Source: Deltaproteobacteria bacterium (lineage in GTDB: Bacteria; Desulfobacterota; Desulfobulbia; Desulfobulbales; SURF-16). From it: a DNA stretch of 44,336 nt. Below, one piece after another: positions 9,238 through 17,578 of the stretch. The stretch lies in contig JAJRUT010000107.1 in the NCBI GenBank assembly GCA_024277655.1, positions 1 through 44,336 of the forward strand, written 5' to 3'. Below the pieces are notes generated by a model. The model made no database searches, was not told the DNA's origin, and worked only from the letters and a program-made list of their open reading frames with translations. A program made the position numbers and the translations under genes. Every line of letters starts with the position of its first letter. Position 1 is the first letter of the stretch.

Positions 9238-10149
9238 ATGATGAAAAAGATTGGATTTTTATTGGTGCTGATACTGATGGCAGGTCTGCTGTCAGTTGCT
9301 TATGCCCAAGATTATGTCGCCATGGTTATGGATGTTAATGATGATGGGGTGCAGTTTGTTGGCGGAGAGCCGGTTGAGATTATGGCCTTTCTCGAAGAAA
9401 ATGATGTGGTGCAGATAAAGGAAGGGGGTAGGGTTGTTATTATTTTCTTTGATTCGTCAATTCGTGAAGAGATTTCAGGGCCTTCGATCATCACCATCGG
9501 CGTAAATGGAAGTACCAGCTCTGCTGGGCGGTCAACCAAGATCCGCAGGCAATCGGTGGATTATTTGCCCCCCAAGGCGCAGTTGGATAGAAAGCACCAT
9601 CAGAATTTTGGTAACATTGCCTTTCGTAGATTGGGTAAATTAAAAGATGCAGGAACCCAGCTGGTGATTACCTCTGTCTCAAATACGGCCTATGTTCCGG
9701 ATGCTCGACCCATGTTAACCTGGAAGGTGTATCCCGGCGCTGACCTGTTTACCCTTATTGTGGCGGGGAGGCATGGGGTTGAAAAGTTTACGACAAAATC
9801 ATCCAGCATAATGATGAGTACAGGTGTACAGCCCCCTGGACGTTACACCTGGGTGCTTGAAGCCCGGCAGCAGGGCAAGGTGGTTGCCAGCCGTGATGGC
9901 TGGTACAGGGTTATGACGGGTAAGGAGTATCAGAGCATGAAAGAGGCAAGGGACATGATTCAGGATGAATATCCTTCAGGTTCTGTACAGGAAATGGCCG
10001 TGTTGTCCATGTTATATCAGAGCTACGAGATGTGGAATGAGATGTCTCTTATCCTTCTTGCCCTGAAGGATAAACAGCCGGATAATACTGAGGTTGTCCG
10101 GAAGATCAGGGAGATTAATCCTTTTTTGCTTGAAGGGATGGCACCTTAA
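9238..10149 (+). CDS. FecR-like secreted protein, cyclase partner
   Basis: A 303-residue exported protein with a signal peptide ending SVAYA (about residue 23). Residues 24-110 resemble a FecR-type beta domain (GEPVEIMAFLEENDVVQIKE, then GGRVVIIFFDSSIREEISGP). The middle part has an Ig-like look (RPMLTWKVYPGADLFTLIV). The C-terminal third is helical (EYPSGSVQEMAVLSMLYQSY) and may form repeats. The ATG abuts the cyclase stop codon and a second ATG follows immediately. GAGG lies within the end of the cyclase gene. FecR-like proteins are often found next to CHASE2 cyclases, and a role as periplasmic ligand or modulator of that cyclase is inferred from this arrangement only. Confidence 0.75.
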   Translation: MMKKIGFLLVLILMAGLLSVAYAQDYVAMVMDVNDDGVQFVGGEPVEIMAFLEENDVVQIKEGGRVVIIFFDSSIREEISGPSIITIGVNGSTSSAGRSTKIRRQSVDYLPPKAQLDRKHHQNFGNIAFRRLGKLKDAGTQLVITSVSNTAYVPDARPMLTWKVYPGADLFTLIVAGRHGVEKFTTKSSSIMMSTGVQPPGRYTWVLEARQQGKVVASRDGWYRVMTGKEYQSMKEARDMIQDEYPSGSVQEMAVLSMLYQSYEMWNEMSLILLALKDKQPDNTEVVRKIREINPFLLEGMAP

Positions 10150-10235
10150 GAAACAATTGTTCAAAAAAAATCATGAATCTAGTGAGAGTGTAAATTTATA
10201 ATCGATACTACTGAAAAAAATACAGGAAAAACAAG

Positions 10236-10790
10236 ATGACAGAACGAAGAGCCTATACTTTATACTCGGGTGGCCATCGCGGCGTGGAAGCGGCCTTTGG
10301 CGAATGTGCCGAAGAATGGGGCATTAATGAGGTCAACTATTCTTTTGAAGGCCATAGGGTCGACCGCAATGTAAATATCAAGAATCTCAGTGATGAGGAG
10401 CTTGAGCGGGGCGATATCTCCATGGAGCTTGCCTCAAAGATGATGAACCGCACCTACTATGAGAAGAAGAAGATCCGTAAGGTGTTACAGCTTATATTTC
10501 ACATGGTTAATTCCGGGCATCAGGTCTTTGTGGTGGGGACGATTCTGGACGATGATACGGTGAAGGGGGGGACGGGCTGGGCGGTGGAGCTTGCCAAGCT
10601 CTTCAATCGTCCTGTGCATGTCTTTGATCAGGGTCGGAACAGGTGGTTTGGCTGGAAAAATGGGGGCTGGCAGGAGGAGGAACCGCATTTACATCACGAG
10701 ACCTTTTGCGCCTCCGGAACCCGTGATTTAACCCCTGAGGGCAAAAATGCCATCCGGACTCTCTTTGAGGCTGCTTTTGGGGCACCGTAA
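10236..10790 (+). CDS. SLOG-family (LOG/DprA-like Rossmann) nucleotide-binding protein
   Basis: A 184-residue cytosolic protein. The N-terminal TLYSGGHRGVEAAFGECAEE and the later VKGGTGWAVELAKLFNRPVH followed by VFDQGRNRW match the glycine-rich loops of SLOG proteins, a superfamily that includes cytokinin-activating LOG enzymes, DprA and several nucleotide sensors. The substrate is unknown. The PGGxGTxxE motif of true LOG phosphoribohydrolases is not present, so I do not call that activity. AGGA lies about 9 bases before the ATG. A strong stem-loop follows the stop codon directly. Confidence 0.75.
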   Translation: MTERRAYTLYSGGHRGVEAAFGECAEEWGINEVNYSFEGHRVDRNVNIKNLSDEELERGDISMELASKMMNRTYYEKKKIRKVLQLIFHMVNSGHQVFVVGTILDDDTVKGGTGWAVELAKLFNRPVHVFDQGRNRWFGWKNGGWQEEEPHLHHETFCASGTRDLTPEGKNAIRTLFEAAFGAP

Positions 10791-10847
10791 CACCCTTTGC
10801 TTGCCACGGGGTATGGGTGGTAAGCGGGTGATTTTAAATCTTTTTTT
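10791..10847 (+). terminator. Likely terminator of the SLOG gene
   Basis: CACCC plus GCTTGCCAC pair with GTGGTAAGC plus GGGTG (one G-U pair) around a short loop, ending at 10830. A T-rich tract (TCTTTTTTT, 10839-10847) follows a few bases later. The structure starts at the base after the SLOG stop codon. The gap before the T tract lowers confidence a little. Confidence 0.55.
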
Positions 10848-10908
10848 GGGTTTTTTCAGCGGTTTAGGTTTAATTATCTTCCTGGAGCTGGTTCTCCGTT
10901 GAATTTTC

Positions 10909-10937
10909 TTGACAGTTCACACCTATAACGGTATTGT
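10909..10937 (+). promoter_or_regulatory. Sigma-70-type promoter upstream of the EF-G gene
   Basis: A perfect -35 hexamer TTGACA (10909-10914) is separated by 17 bases from TATTGT (10932-10937). Transcription would start near 10944, about 145 bases before the EF-G start codon, and would pass through a short reading frame and an intrinsic terminator first. No other convincing promoter is seen between the terminator and the EF-G gene. Confidence 0.6.
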
Positions 10938-10948
10938 ACCGCGCTTTC

Positions 10949-10999
10949 ATGGCAGGATTAGTTTTTCTTGGTCTCTGTAATGAATACGAAAACATGTAA
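10949..10999 (+). CDS. Possible leader peptide ahead of the EF-G gene
   Basis: A 16-codon frame (MAGLVFLGLCNEYENM) lies between the predicted promoter and the terminator, and its stop codon touches the first base pairs of the terminator stem. This spacing is that expected of translation-dependent attenuation. No Shine-Dalgarno sequence precedes it and the predicted transcript start is only about 5 bases upstream, so it would be nearly leaderless. It could equally be a chance frame inside a small RNA. Confidence 0.25.
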   Translation: MAGLVFLGLCNEYENM

Positions 11000-11034
11000 A
11001 ACGGCCCTTCTAGAATTTGAGGGCCGTTTTTTTT
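10998..11034 (+). terminator. Strong intrinsic terminator between promoter and EF-G gene
   Basis: A perfect 11-bp stem (AAAACGGCCCT, 10998-11008, with AGGGCCGTTTT, 11020-11030) around an 11-base loop runs into eight T residues in total. It ends 52 bases before the EF-G start. Because the only good promoter lies upstream of it, it either ends a small RNA of about 90 nucleotides or acts as an attenuator. The A-rich left arm would also let it work in the reverse direction. Confidence 0.85.
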
Positions 11035-11086
11035 ATACTCCGTGGACTGACCACAAAAAAAGCAACCAGAACCCGAGGATGTACCC

Positions 11087-13180
11087 ATGCTAGCAGACCT
11101 GAATAAAGTCCGAAATATTGGAATCAGTGCTCATATTGACTCAGGAAAAACTACCCTGACTGAGCGCGTTTTATTTTACACCGACCGTATCCACGCCATT
11201 CACGAAGTTCGGGGTAAGGACGGTGTTGGTGCCGTTATGGATTCCATGGAACTTGAAAAAGAGCGTGGGATTACCATCCAGTCTGCGGCAACATTCTGTA
11301 ACTGGAAAGGGTACGACATCAATATTATTGATACCCCCGGTCACGTTGACTTTACCGTTGAAGTTGAGCGCGCCCTGCGCGTACTTGACGGCGCGGTACT
11401 TATCCTCTGCTCTGTTGGTGGCGTGCAGTCCCAGTCCATCACTGTAAATCGCCAGATGACCCGTTACGATGTTCCCCGTATTGTCTTCATTAATAAATGT
11501 GACCGTACCGGTGCTAATCCAAATCGTGTTACCGAGCAGATTCGTGAGAAGCTTGGTCTTAATGCCATTCATATGCAACTGCCTATGGGCCTTGAAGGCG
11601 ATATGGAAGGGGTCATTGACCTGGTTAAGATGAAGGCCCTGTTCTTTGATGGTGATAACGGCGAGACGGTGCGTGAGGAAGATATTCCCGCTCAGTATGT
11701 CGATGATGCCGAGGCCCTGCGCGAGGAGTTACTCGATGCCGCCTCCATGTTTGACGATGATCTGATGGAAGCGATCCTCGAAGGGGAGCCCACCGAAGAG
11801 ATGATCGTTCGGGCGGTCCGCAAGGGAACCCTTGATCTTGAATTTGTCCCTGTGTACATGGGGACAGCGTTTAAAAACAAGGGTGTTCAGCCCCTCCTTG
11901 ATGGTGTGTTGGATTATATGCCTTCGCCTTTCGATGTTGAGAATATTGCCCTTGATCTTGAAAATGATGAAGCCGAAATTAAAGTTACCAACGATGTTAA
12001 TGATCCTCTGGTTGCCCTGGCCTTTAAATTGGAAGATGGTCGTTATGGACAGTTGACCTATATTCGTATCTATCAGGGAACCTTGAATAAGGGTGATTCT
12101 GTTATCAACTGCCGGACTGGCAAGAAAGTTAAGGTTGGCCGTTTGGTGCGGATGCACTCTGCCGAGATGGAAGAAATTAACGATTCCGGTGCCGGTGATA
12201 TCGTCGCCCTGTTTGGTGTTGATTGTGCCTCCGGTGATACCTTTTGTGATGCCAGTATCACCTATTCCATGACCTCCATGCATATTCCTGCTCCGGTTAT
12301 CTCCCTGTCCATTAGCCCTGTTGATAACAAGGCCCAGCAAAATATGTCCAAGGCCCTGTATCGTTTCACCAAGGAAGATCCTACCTTTAAGACCTATGTT
12401 GATAATGAGACTAATGAGACCATTATTCAGGGTATGGGCGAGTTACACCTCGAGGTGTATGTCGAGCGGATGAAACGTGAATATGAGGCTGAGGTAGAAG
12501 TTGGTGCACCCCGTGTTGCTTACCGTGAGACTATTACCGAGCGGGCCGAATTTGATTACACCCATAAAAAACAATCTGGTGGTTCCGGTCAGTTTGGTCG
12601 TGTTGCCGGTTATATGGAGCCCATCGAAGAGGATTCTGAGGAAGAATACGAATTTATCGACAAGATTGTTGGTGGTTCAATTCCCCGCGAGTTTATCTCT
12701 TCCTGTGATAAGGGTTTCACCGCCGCCATGGCTAAAGGTTCCCTGGCTGAGGCACCTATTACTGGTGTTCGTTGTGTTATTAACGATGGTAGTTACCACG
12801 CGGTTGACTCCTCTGACGTTGCTTTTACTCTCGCTTCCCGCGGTGCTTTCCGTCAGGGTTACATGAAGGCCAAGCCGGTTCTGATGGAGCCCATCATGAA
12901 GGTACAGATCGAAGGCCCCACAGAGTTTCAAGGTGTCATCATGGGTTCAATCAACCAGCGCCGTGGTTTGATTCAAGGAACCGCCGAAGAAGGAATGTAC
13001 ACCGTAGTTGACGCGGAAGTGCCTCTCTCAGAGATGTTTGGTTATTCCACCGTACTCCGTTCCCTCACCCAGGGTAAAGCAGAGTTCACCATGGAATTTG
13101 CCGCCTATCGTCATGTCCCAAAGGCCATTACTGAAGAGATTATGGCAGAGGTTGCCAAGAAGAAAAAGGAAGGCAAATAA
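11087..13180 (+). CDS. fusA: Translation elongation factor G, spirochete/delta/mitochondrial EFG1-like type
   Basis: A 697-residue GTPase that moves tRNA and mRNA through the ribosome. G motifs are visible: AHIDSGKTT (P-loop), [16 protein letters not shown] (switch), DTPGHVD and NKCD. Domain II to V landmarks follow, including the domain IV loop GGSGQFGRV and the C-terminal [15 protein letters not shown]. The P-loop has Ser where classical bacterial EF-G has Ala, and the [19 protein letters not shown] stretch closely resembles mitochondrial EFG1. This places it with the second EF-G lineage of spirochetes, planctomycetes and delta-proteobacteria. GAGG 8 bases before the ATG is a good ribosome site. 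It stands alone, not in a str operon with rpsL, rpsG or tuf. The genome probably encodes another EF-G. Confidence 0.95.
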   Translation: MLADLNKVRNIGISAHIDSGKTTLTERVLFYTDRIHAIHEVRGKDGVGAVMDSMELEKERGITIQSAATFCNWKGYDINIIDTPGHVDFTVEVERALRVLDGAVLILCSVGGVQSQSITVNRQMTRYDVPRIVFINKCDRTGANPNRVTEQIREKLGLNAIHMQLPMGLEGDMEGVIDLVKMKALFFDGDNGETVREEDIPAQYVDDAEALREELLDAASMFDDDLMEAILEGEPTEEMIVRAVRKGTLDLEFVPVYMGTAFKNKGVQPLLDGVLDYMPSPFDVENIALDLENDEAEIKVTNDVNDPLVALAFKLEDGRYGQLTYIRIYQGTLNKGDSVINCRTGKKVKVGRLVRMHSAEMEEINDSGAGDIVALFGVDCASGDTFCDASITYSMTSMHIPAPVISLSISPVDNKAQQNMSKALYRFTKEDPTFKTYVDNETNETIIQGMGELHLEVYVERMKREYEAEVEVGAPRVAYRETITERAEFDYTHKKQSGGSGQFGRVAGYMEPIEEDSEEEYEFIDKIVGGSIPREFISSCDKGFTAAMAKGSLAEAPITGVRCVINDGSYHAVDSSDVAFTLASRGAFRQGYMKAKPVLMEPIMKVQIEGPTEFQGVIMGSINQRRGLIQGTAEEGMYTVVDAEVPLSEMFGYSTVLRSLTQGKAEFTMEFAAYRHVPKAITEEIMAEVAKKKKEGK

Positions 13181-13211
13181 GCGAAGTGTTTGTTGCCCTG
13201 ACTGCTGTTTC

Positions 13212-13246
13212 AAGCCCCCCATTAAGTGTTTAATGGGGGGCTTTTT
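13212..13246 (+). terminator. Intrinsic terminator of the EF-G gene
   Basis: A perfect 13-bp stem (13212-13224 with 13231-13243), GC-rich in the centre, has a 6-base loop (AGTGTT) and ends in a run of T residues (13242-13246). It starts 32 bases after the EF-G stop codon. Confidence 0.92.
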
Positions 13247-13269
13247 CGTGCAAAAAAACAACTTTCCCA

Positions 13270-13297
13270 TTGCACAACCAGCCCAGCCAAGTATCCT
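13270..13297 (+). promoter_or_regulatory. Candidate promoter of the hisA-like gene
   Basis: TTGCAC (13270-13275) is followed after 16 bases by TATCCT (13292-13297). The start of transcription would fall at about 13304, inside the heptamer repeat. TTGCAC also pairs with GTGCAA at 13248-13253, which could be an operator half-site. The match to consensus is only fair. Confidence 0.3.
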
Positions 13298-13300
13298 CCC

Positions 13301-13349
13301 TTAACCCTTAACCCTTAACCCTTAACCCTTAACCCTTAACCCTTAACCC
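13301..13349 (+). repeat. Seven tandem copies of the heptamer TTAACCC
   Basis: Seven uninterrupted, identical TTAACCC units (49 bp), preceded by an extra CCC, lie between the EF-G terminator and the hisA-like start codon, 9 bases upstream of the ATG. The opposite strand carries eight GGG runs spaced by TTAA, a classic pattern for G-quadruplex formation. Perfect short tandem repeats at a promoter or 5' leader can vary in copy number by slippage. Confidence 0.98.
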
Positions 13350-13358
13350 TTTTTTATT

Positions 13359-14126
13359 ATGGAATTTCGACCCTGTATAGATCTGCATAACGGTCAGGTG
13401 AAGCAAATTGTGGGCTCCACTCTGGTTGACGGCAACGAAGGTACCTTGCAAACCAATTTTTCATCCACTCATCCCTCGTCCTACTATGCTCAGATGTATA
13501 AGGATGATGGTCTCACCGGGGGACATATCATTATGCTTGGCCCCGGCAATGCCGAGGCCGCCTCGGATGCCTTGGCCGCCTACCCCGGCGGCATGCAGGT
13601 TGGTGGTGGAATCAATGCCACCAACGCCAGGCAGTGGCTTGAGCGGGGGGCAAGCGGAGTCATTGTGACGTCCTGGGTCTTTAAAGACGGGCAGATCCGT
13701 GAAGATCGCTTGCAGGAGTTACTCTCTGCTGTGGGTAAGGAACATCTGATTCTTGATCTTAGTTGTCGGCGCAGGGGAGATGCGTATTATATCGTTACGG
13801 ATCGTTGGCAAAAATTCACCGAGGTTCAGGTGAATAAAGAAGCCATGGACTATTTCGCCAGATTCTGCTCAGAGTTTTTGGTGCATGCCGTGGATGTTGA
13901 GGGCAAGTGTAACGGTATTGAGACTAGATTGGCCCAATCACTTGGGGAATGGTCGCCAATTCCCACGACCTACGCTGGCGGGGTGAAAAATATTGCTGAT
14001 ATGGAAACAATCAATCGTCTAGGAGAGTCAAAATTGCATGCCACCGTGGGCAGTGCCCTGGATATTTTTGGTGGTTCCAGTATGACCTACCAGGAGGCTG
14101 TGGTATTCCATAAAAAACATTGTTGA
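13359..14126 (+). CDS. hisA: Phosphoribosyl-formimino-AICAR ribotide isomerase, eukaryotic (HIS6) type
   Basis: A 255-residue TIM-barrel enzyme for the fourth step of histidine synthesis (ProFAR to PRFAR). It resembles the fungal/plant HIS6 form, not the usual bacterial HisA: CIDLHNGQVKQIVGSTL, HPSSYYAQMYKDDGLTGGHI, QVGGGIN, GVIVTSWVF, DLSCRRRGDAYYIVTDRWQ, FLVHAVDVEGKCNGI, TYAGGVKNI and ALDIFGG. Both phosphate-binding glycine loops are present. The length equals that of yeast HIS6. It is not in a his operon; its neighbours are the EF-G and mltF genes. No Shine-Dalgarno sequence is visible because the heptamer repeat and a T run fill the upstream region. Transfer from, or shared ancestry with, the eukaryotic form is possible. 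Confidence 0.9.
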   Translation: MEFRPCIDLHNGQVKQIVGSTLVDGNEGTLQTNFSSTHPSSYYAQMYKDDGLTGGHIIMLGPGNAEAASDALAAYPGGMQVGGGINATNARQWLERGASGVIVTSWVFKDGQIREDRLQELLSAVGKEHLILDLSCRRRGDAYYIVTDRWQKFTEVQVNKEAMDYFARFCSEFLVHAVDVEGKCNGIETRLAQSLGEWSPIPTTYAGGVKNIADMETINRLGESKLHATVGSALDIFGGSSMTYQEAVVFHKKHC

Positions 14127-14172
14127 ACCAAGTCTCTGGGTACACTGTGAAATCCTAATTAGGCACTGTTGA

Positions 14173-15522
14173 TTATTTCCTGAAATAATCCCGCAATAAC
14201 TCTTCGTAGCTTCTGATCCGCATCACATACCGTACAGGCTCATTGCCTCTAGCGTAGCCATAGCGCAAGTCTTTGTAAAATTCTTCCTTGGCAAGGAGTG
14301 GCAGAACCTCTTTCATTTCATACCACTTATTCGGATCTTTGTTTAATTTCTTGGCCAGACCCTGGGCATCGCTAAAATGACCCCTGCCAACATTGTAGGC
14401 CGCAAGGGCCAGCCAGGTTCGATCCGGTTCATCCACATGGGAGAACATGGCTTTCATCTTGGCGTAAAATTTGGCTCCGGCATAGATGTTTTGTTTGGGG
14501 TGCAACCGGTTGGTTACGCCAAGTGATTTTGCCACGGGCTGGGTCAGCATCATGAGGCCCCTGACCCCAGTGGGGCTTTTGGCCTTACGGTTCCAGTGGG
14601 ACTCCTGATAGCTTTGGGCGGCTAAGGTTGTGGGGGATATTTTATTAATGGCTGCCGCATCAAGAAAGAAGTGTTTGTATTTTGGCAGGCGTGTCTTCAT
14701 TCGTCTTAAAAATTTATGGATGTCGACATAGTCGAAGATTTCAACGAAGCCATAATATTTGTTAATCATGGTGCCTAGGTGACCATCGCTCTTATACCTT
14801 GTAAACCACCTCGTCATTGATCTTTGTACATCCCCGTTGCCACGATTCAGCATCCAGGCGAGTTTGGAGTCGGTAGTTAGGGTATATTTGCTTTGCAAGG
14901 TCGTATTATAACGGCGCTCAATGGAGTAAAGGGTCGAGTCACTTACGGTGCAGTCAATCTCTTTTTTTGCCACCTTGGCAAGGAGGGTGGCGGTATCGTG
15001 TTCTGTACTGATTTGCCAGGTTATTTCGGGGTATTTTTTTAGGGTTTCGATGTAACTTGTTCCGGCGGCAACGATGATGTTAATGTTTTTGAGATCGTCT
15101 CTGTCTTTAATCTTGGCCCTGCCACGGTGGCAGACAATATATTCACTGGTCTCCTGGTAGATTGGCCCGAAAGAAAATTCTGCCTGGCGCGCTGGGGTCA
15201 CGGTGAGGCTTGCGGCGGCAAAGTCTCCCTCATGATTGCGCAGGGCCGTGATCATATCTTCGGTGGAATTAAATATTTTATATTTCACCGACACCCCCAG
15301 GTATTTTGCAAAGGCTTGGCTCATTTCGTATTCTGGGCCGGTGGGTTCGTTGTCACGGTTATAATAATAGGTCGTAGCTCGGTTGGTGGTTAAGATCGTG
15401 ATGCTGCCCCGTTCCTTGATCTTCTGGAGGTTGTTGTTGCCACAGCCGCCAAGAATCCCCATGCTAGCCGTAAGCAGGAGAATTACCACGGCCCATGAGT
15501 ATGTATGTCTTGCTCGGTTCAT
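14173..15522 (-). CDS. mltF: Membrane-bound lytic murein transglycosylase F
   Basis: A 449-residue lipoprotein. The leader ends in the lipobox ILGGC, so Cys27 is the lipidation site. Residues about 35-265 form a solute-binding-protein domain (SBP_bac_3 type), the regulatory half of MltF. Residues about 285-430 form an SLT lysozyme-like domain with the catalytic glutamate Glu307 in AAQSYQESHWNRKAKSPTGV, followed by RGLMMLT and AAYNVGRGH. The enzyme cleaves glycan strands to 1,6-anhydro-muropeptides at the outer membrane. AGGACAATA precedes the ATG. A perfect 9-bp inverted repeat (14171-14190) overlaps the last codons but has no T tract. It is divergent from the DMT transporter gene. Confidence 0.92.
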   Translation of the reverse strand: MNRARHTYSWAVVILLLTASMGILGGCGNNNLQKIKERGSITILTTNRATTYYYNRDNEPTGPEYEMSQAFAKYLGVSVKYKIFNSTEDMITALRNHEGDFAAASLTVTPARQAEFSFGPIYQETSEYIVCHRGRAKIKDRDDLKNINIIVAAGTSYIETLKKYPEITWQISTEHDTATLLAKVAKKEIDCTVSDSTLYSIERRYNTTLQSKYTLTTDSKLAWMLNRGNGDVQRSMTRWFTRYKSDGHLGTMINKYYGFVEIFDYVDIHKFLRRMKTRLPKYKHFFLDAAAINKISPTTLAAQSYQESHWNRKAKSPTGVRGLMMLTQPVAKSLGVTNRLHPKQNIYAGAKFYAKMKAMFSHVDEPDRTWLALAAYNVGRGHFSDAQGLAKKLNKDPNKWYEMKEVLPLLAKEEFYKDLRYGYARGNEPVRYVMRIRSYEELLRDYFRK

Positions 15523-15698
15523 TATTGTCCTGGTGCTATCTTTGGGTGTTTAGGCCAGAGGTCTTTTGTTGGTGAAGCTGGCTTTCTGCCATTATAACTC
15601 GGGGTTTGCTGTCTCATCAATGTAAAATTATAAGGTTGCACGATGGCGTGGAGAGTTGTTGTTAAAAACAGCAGGGTACTCGACGTTCTTATCCTATT

Positions 15699-16640
15699 AT
15701 GAAATGGTATCTCTTCCTCATCTTTGGTGTTTGCTGTATCTCCACCTCGGCTATACTGGTTACGGTGGCTGGGGCATCTCCGACAAGTGCTGCTTTTTAC
15801 CGTAATTTCTTTGCCGCATTTATCTGGCTTGGGTTGTACCCTCTTTCTACCCCATTTAAACAATGTCGGCTCAGGCCGAATGCTGATCCCGTGGTGACTT
15901 CGGTTTGCTTGCAGCGGTTCGTTGATAGGGGCGGTCTGGTTGCGATTCTTGTTGTTATTGGTCTTGCTTTTGCCGTTGATCTGTGGGCATGGCACCGGTG
16001 CATTGGCCTTGTTGGCGCAGGGCCTGCCACCTTGCTTGGCAACCTGCAGGTGGTTTTTATTGCTCTGCTTAGTTCCTTTGCCTTTGGCGAGGTCTTAAAA
16101 CGTTATTATTGGTCTGGTTCCTGTTTGGCCTTAGTTGGGATTGGTCTTCTGACCCTAAGTAACGGGGTCGGCCACGAGGTGTTCATGGGTGTTGTTTTAG
16201 GACTTGTCACGGCTTTCACCTATGCGATTTTTCTGATATTTCTAAAACTGCTTGGGCGTTATGATATTTCAGTTGCGCAGACGTTGTTTTGGGTGGCTAC
16301 CTCCACGCTCTTTTTTATAACTGTACCGCTATTTATGGAGGGTCAGGCACTTATTCCTGATTTGCGGACCTTGGGTTGGTTGTTCCTCCATGCCTTTATC
16401 TCCTCGGTGCTTGGCTGGTGGCTGATTGTTAAGGCCATGCAGTATTTACCCGTAGCCCAAACCGCGACTATTTTATTGTTGCAACCCCTACTAACCTCTT
16501 TATGGGGCCATTTATTTCTTGGTGAATATTTGGATTTAATCCAGGTTATGGGTATTGTGGTGGCGTTAGCGGGGATACGTTTGGCGAATTGGCAGAGGGT
16601 GAGAGCTGTGGATATAGAGATACAGGGGGGTAGTGAATGA
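15699..16640 (+). CDS. DMT-superfamily (EamA) transporter
   Basis: A 313-residue integral membrane protein with about ten hydrophobic helices arranged as two EamA repeats. The first repeat includes GASPTSAAFYRNFFAAFIWL and GAGPATLLGNLQVVFIALLS. The second ends PVAQTATILLLQPLLTSLWG followed by LFLGEYLD, the usual signature near the C-terminus. Substrates of this superfamily are small metabolites such as amino acids or nucleotide sugars and cannot be predicted here. The stop codon overlaps the start of the nitroreductase gene (ATGA), so the two are translationally coupled. No strong ribosome site precedes the ATG. Confidence 0.88.
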   Translation: MKWYLFLIFGVCCISTSAILVTVAGASPTSAAFYRNFFAAFIWLGLYPLSTPFKQCRLRPNADPVVTSVCLQRFVDRGGLVAILVVIGLAFAVDLWAWHRCIGLVGAGPATLLGNLQVVFIALLSSFAFGEVLKRYYWSGSCLALVGIGLLTLSNGVGHEVFMGVVLGLVTAFTYAIFLIFLKLLGRYDISVAQTLFWVATSTLFFITVPLFMEGQALIPDLRTLGWLFLHAFISSVLGWWLIVKAMQYLPVAQTATILLLQPLLTSLWGHLFLGEYLDLIQVMGIVVALAGIRLANWQRVRAVDIEIQGGSE

Positions 16641-17578
16641 CGATGATACAGGTTGATGCCGAAAAATGTACCGGTTGCGGCCAATGTGAGCTGGTGTGTC
16701 CCCATAATTGTTTTGCGGTTGCGGGAGGGGTGGCGACCATTATCTCAAGCAACTGTCTGGAGTGTGGTCATTGCCTTGCCGCTTGTCCTGTCTCGGCTAT
16801 CTCCGTTGTTGCTCTGGCTGATCCCCTTTATTTTGAGACCTTTACAGAGCTTGAAGGGGTTGCTGTTCCTGAACCTGGTGGTGTGCCGGAACTTGTACGG
16901 TTATTACGTTCCCGGCGCTCGGTGCGTAATTATTCAGCAAAGCCAGTTCCCTTGAGCCTTCTGCAGTACCTGGTCAAGATAGGTACAACCGCGCCTTCCG
17001 GAACCAATTCCCAGTTATGGACCTTTGCCCTCCTTGAGCATCGTGCTGATGTTATTGGTCTTGGGGATGGAGTGGCCCATTTCTTTAAAAAATTAAATAA
17101 AAAGGCCGCAAACCCGGTCTTGCGTGGTCTGGCCCGGCTGTTTGCCGGAGACAGCCTTGGTCGCTATTACCGTAATCATTATAAGGCCATCAAACATGGC
17201 CTTGAAGCCTGGTTTGACAGGGGCGAGGATCAGCTCTTCCACGGGGCAACGGCGGCAATCCTTGTGGGTGGGCTAAAAAAAGCCAGTTGTCCCTGTGAAG
17301 ATGCCCTTCTTGCCACGGGGCAAATTCTTCTTGCCGCCCAGCAGATGGGCCTTGGCACGTGTCTGATTGGTTTCGTTGTGGAGGCCTTAAGGCATGATGC
17401 CGGACTGCGGGAAGTGGTAGGTGTTGGCAGTGATGAGGAGGTTTATGCGGTTATTGCCCTAGGCTATTCTGCCGAAAAATATCTGCGGCCTGCCCCAAGG
17501 AAGAGGATTGCCGGGCGGGTGGTGAAACTTAGTCGAGGCAAAACATCTTACGGATGCAGTCGATCTTCTCTTTCTTGA
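16637..17578 (+). CDS. Nitroreductase-family protein with N-terminal 2x[4Fe-4S] ferredoxin domain
   Basis: A 313-residue flavoprotein fusion. Residues 1-55 carry two ferredoxin clusters (CTGCGQCELVC at 11-21 and CLECGHCLAAC at 40-50). A nitroreductase domain follows (RSRRSVRNYSAKPVP, TTAPSGTNSQLW, and GLGTCLIGFV near the C-terminal part), which binds FMN. Such fusions pass electrons from ferredoxin clusters to flavin and are common in anaerobes; the substrate is unknown. GGGGGT precedes the start, which overlaps the transporter stop by 4 bases. The 3' end overlaps the hemA gene on the opposite strand by 50 bases. Confidence 0.9.
   Translation: MTMIQVDAEKCTGCGQCELVCPHNCFAVAGGVATIISSNCLECGHCLAACPVSAISVVALADPLYFETFTELEGVAVPEPGGVPELVRLLRSRRSVRNYSAKPVPLSLLQYLVKIGTTAPSGTNSQLWTFALLEHRADVIGLGDGVAHFFKKLNKKAANPVLRGLARLFAGDSLGRYYRNHYKAIKHGLEAWFDRGEDQLFHGATAAILVGGLKKASCPCEDALLATGQILLAAQQMGLGTCLIGFVVEALRHDAGLREVVGVGSDEEVYAVIALGYSAEKYLRPAPRKRIAGRVVKLSRGKTSYGCSRSSLS

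Noticed and set aside
14171..14190. A perfect 9-bp hairpin at the mltF stop codon as a terminator.
   Set aside because: It is AT-rich and has no T tract on either strand.
15522..15995. A 157-codon minus-strand frame opposite the DMT transporter start.
   Set aside because: It has low-complexity shadow composition; the transporter on the other strand has clear family motifs through this region.
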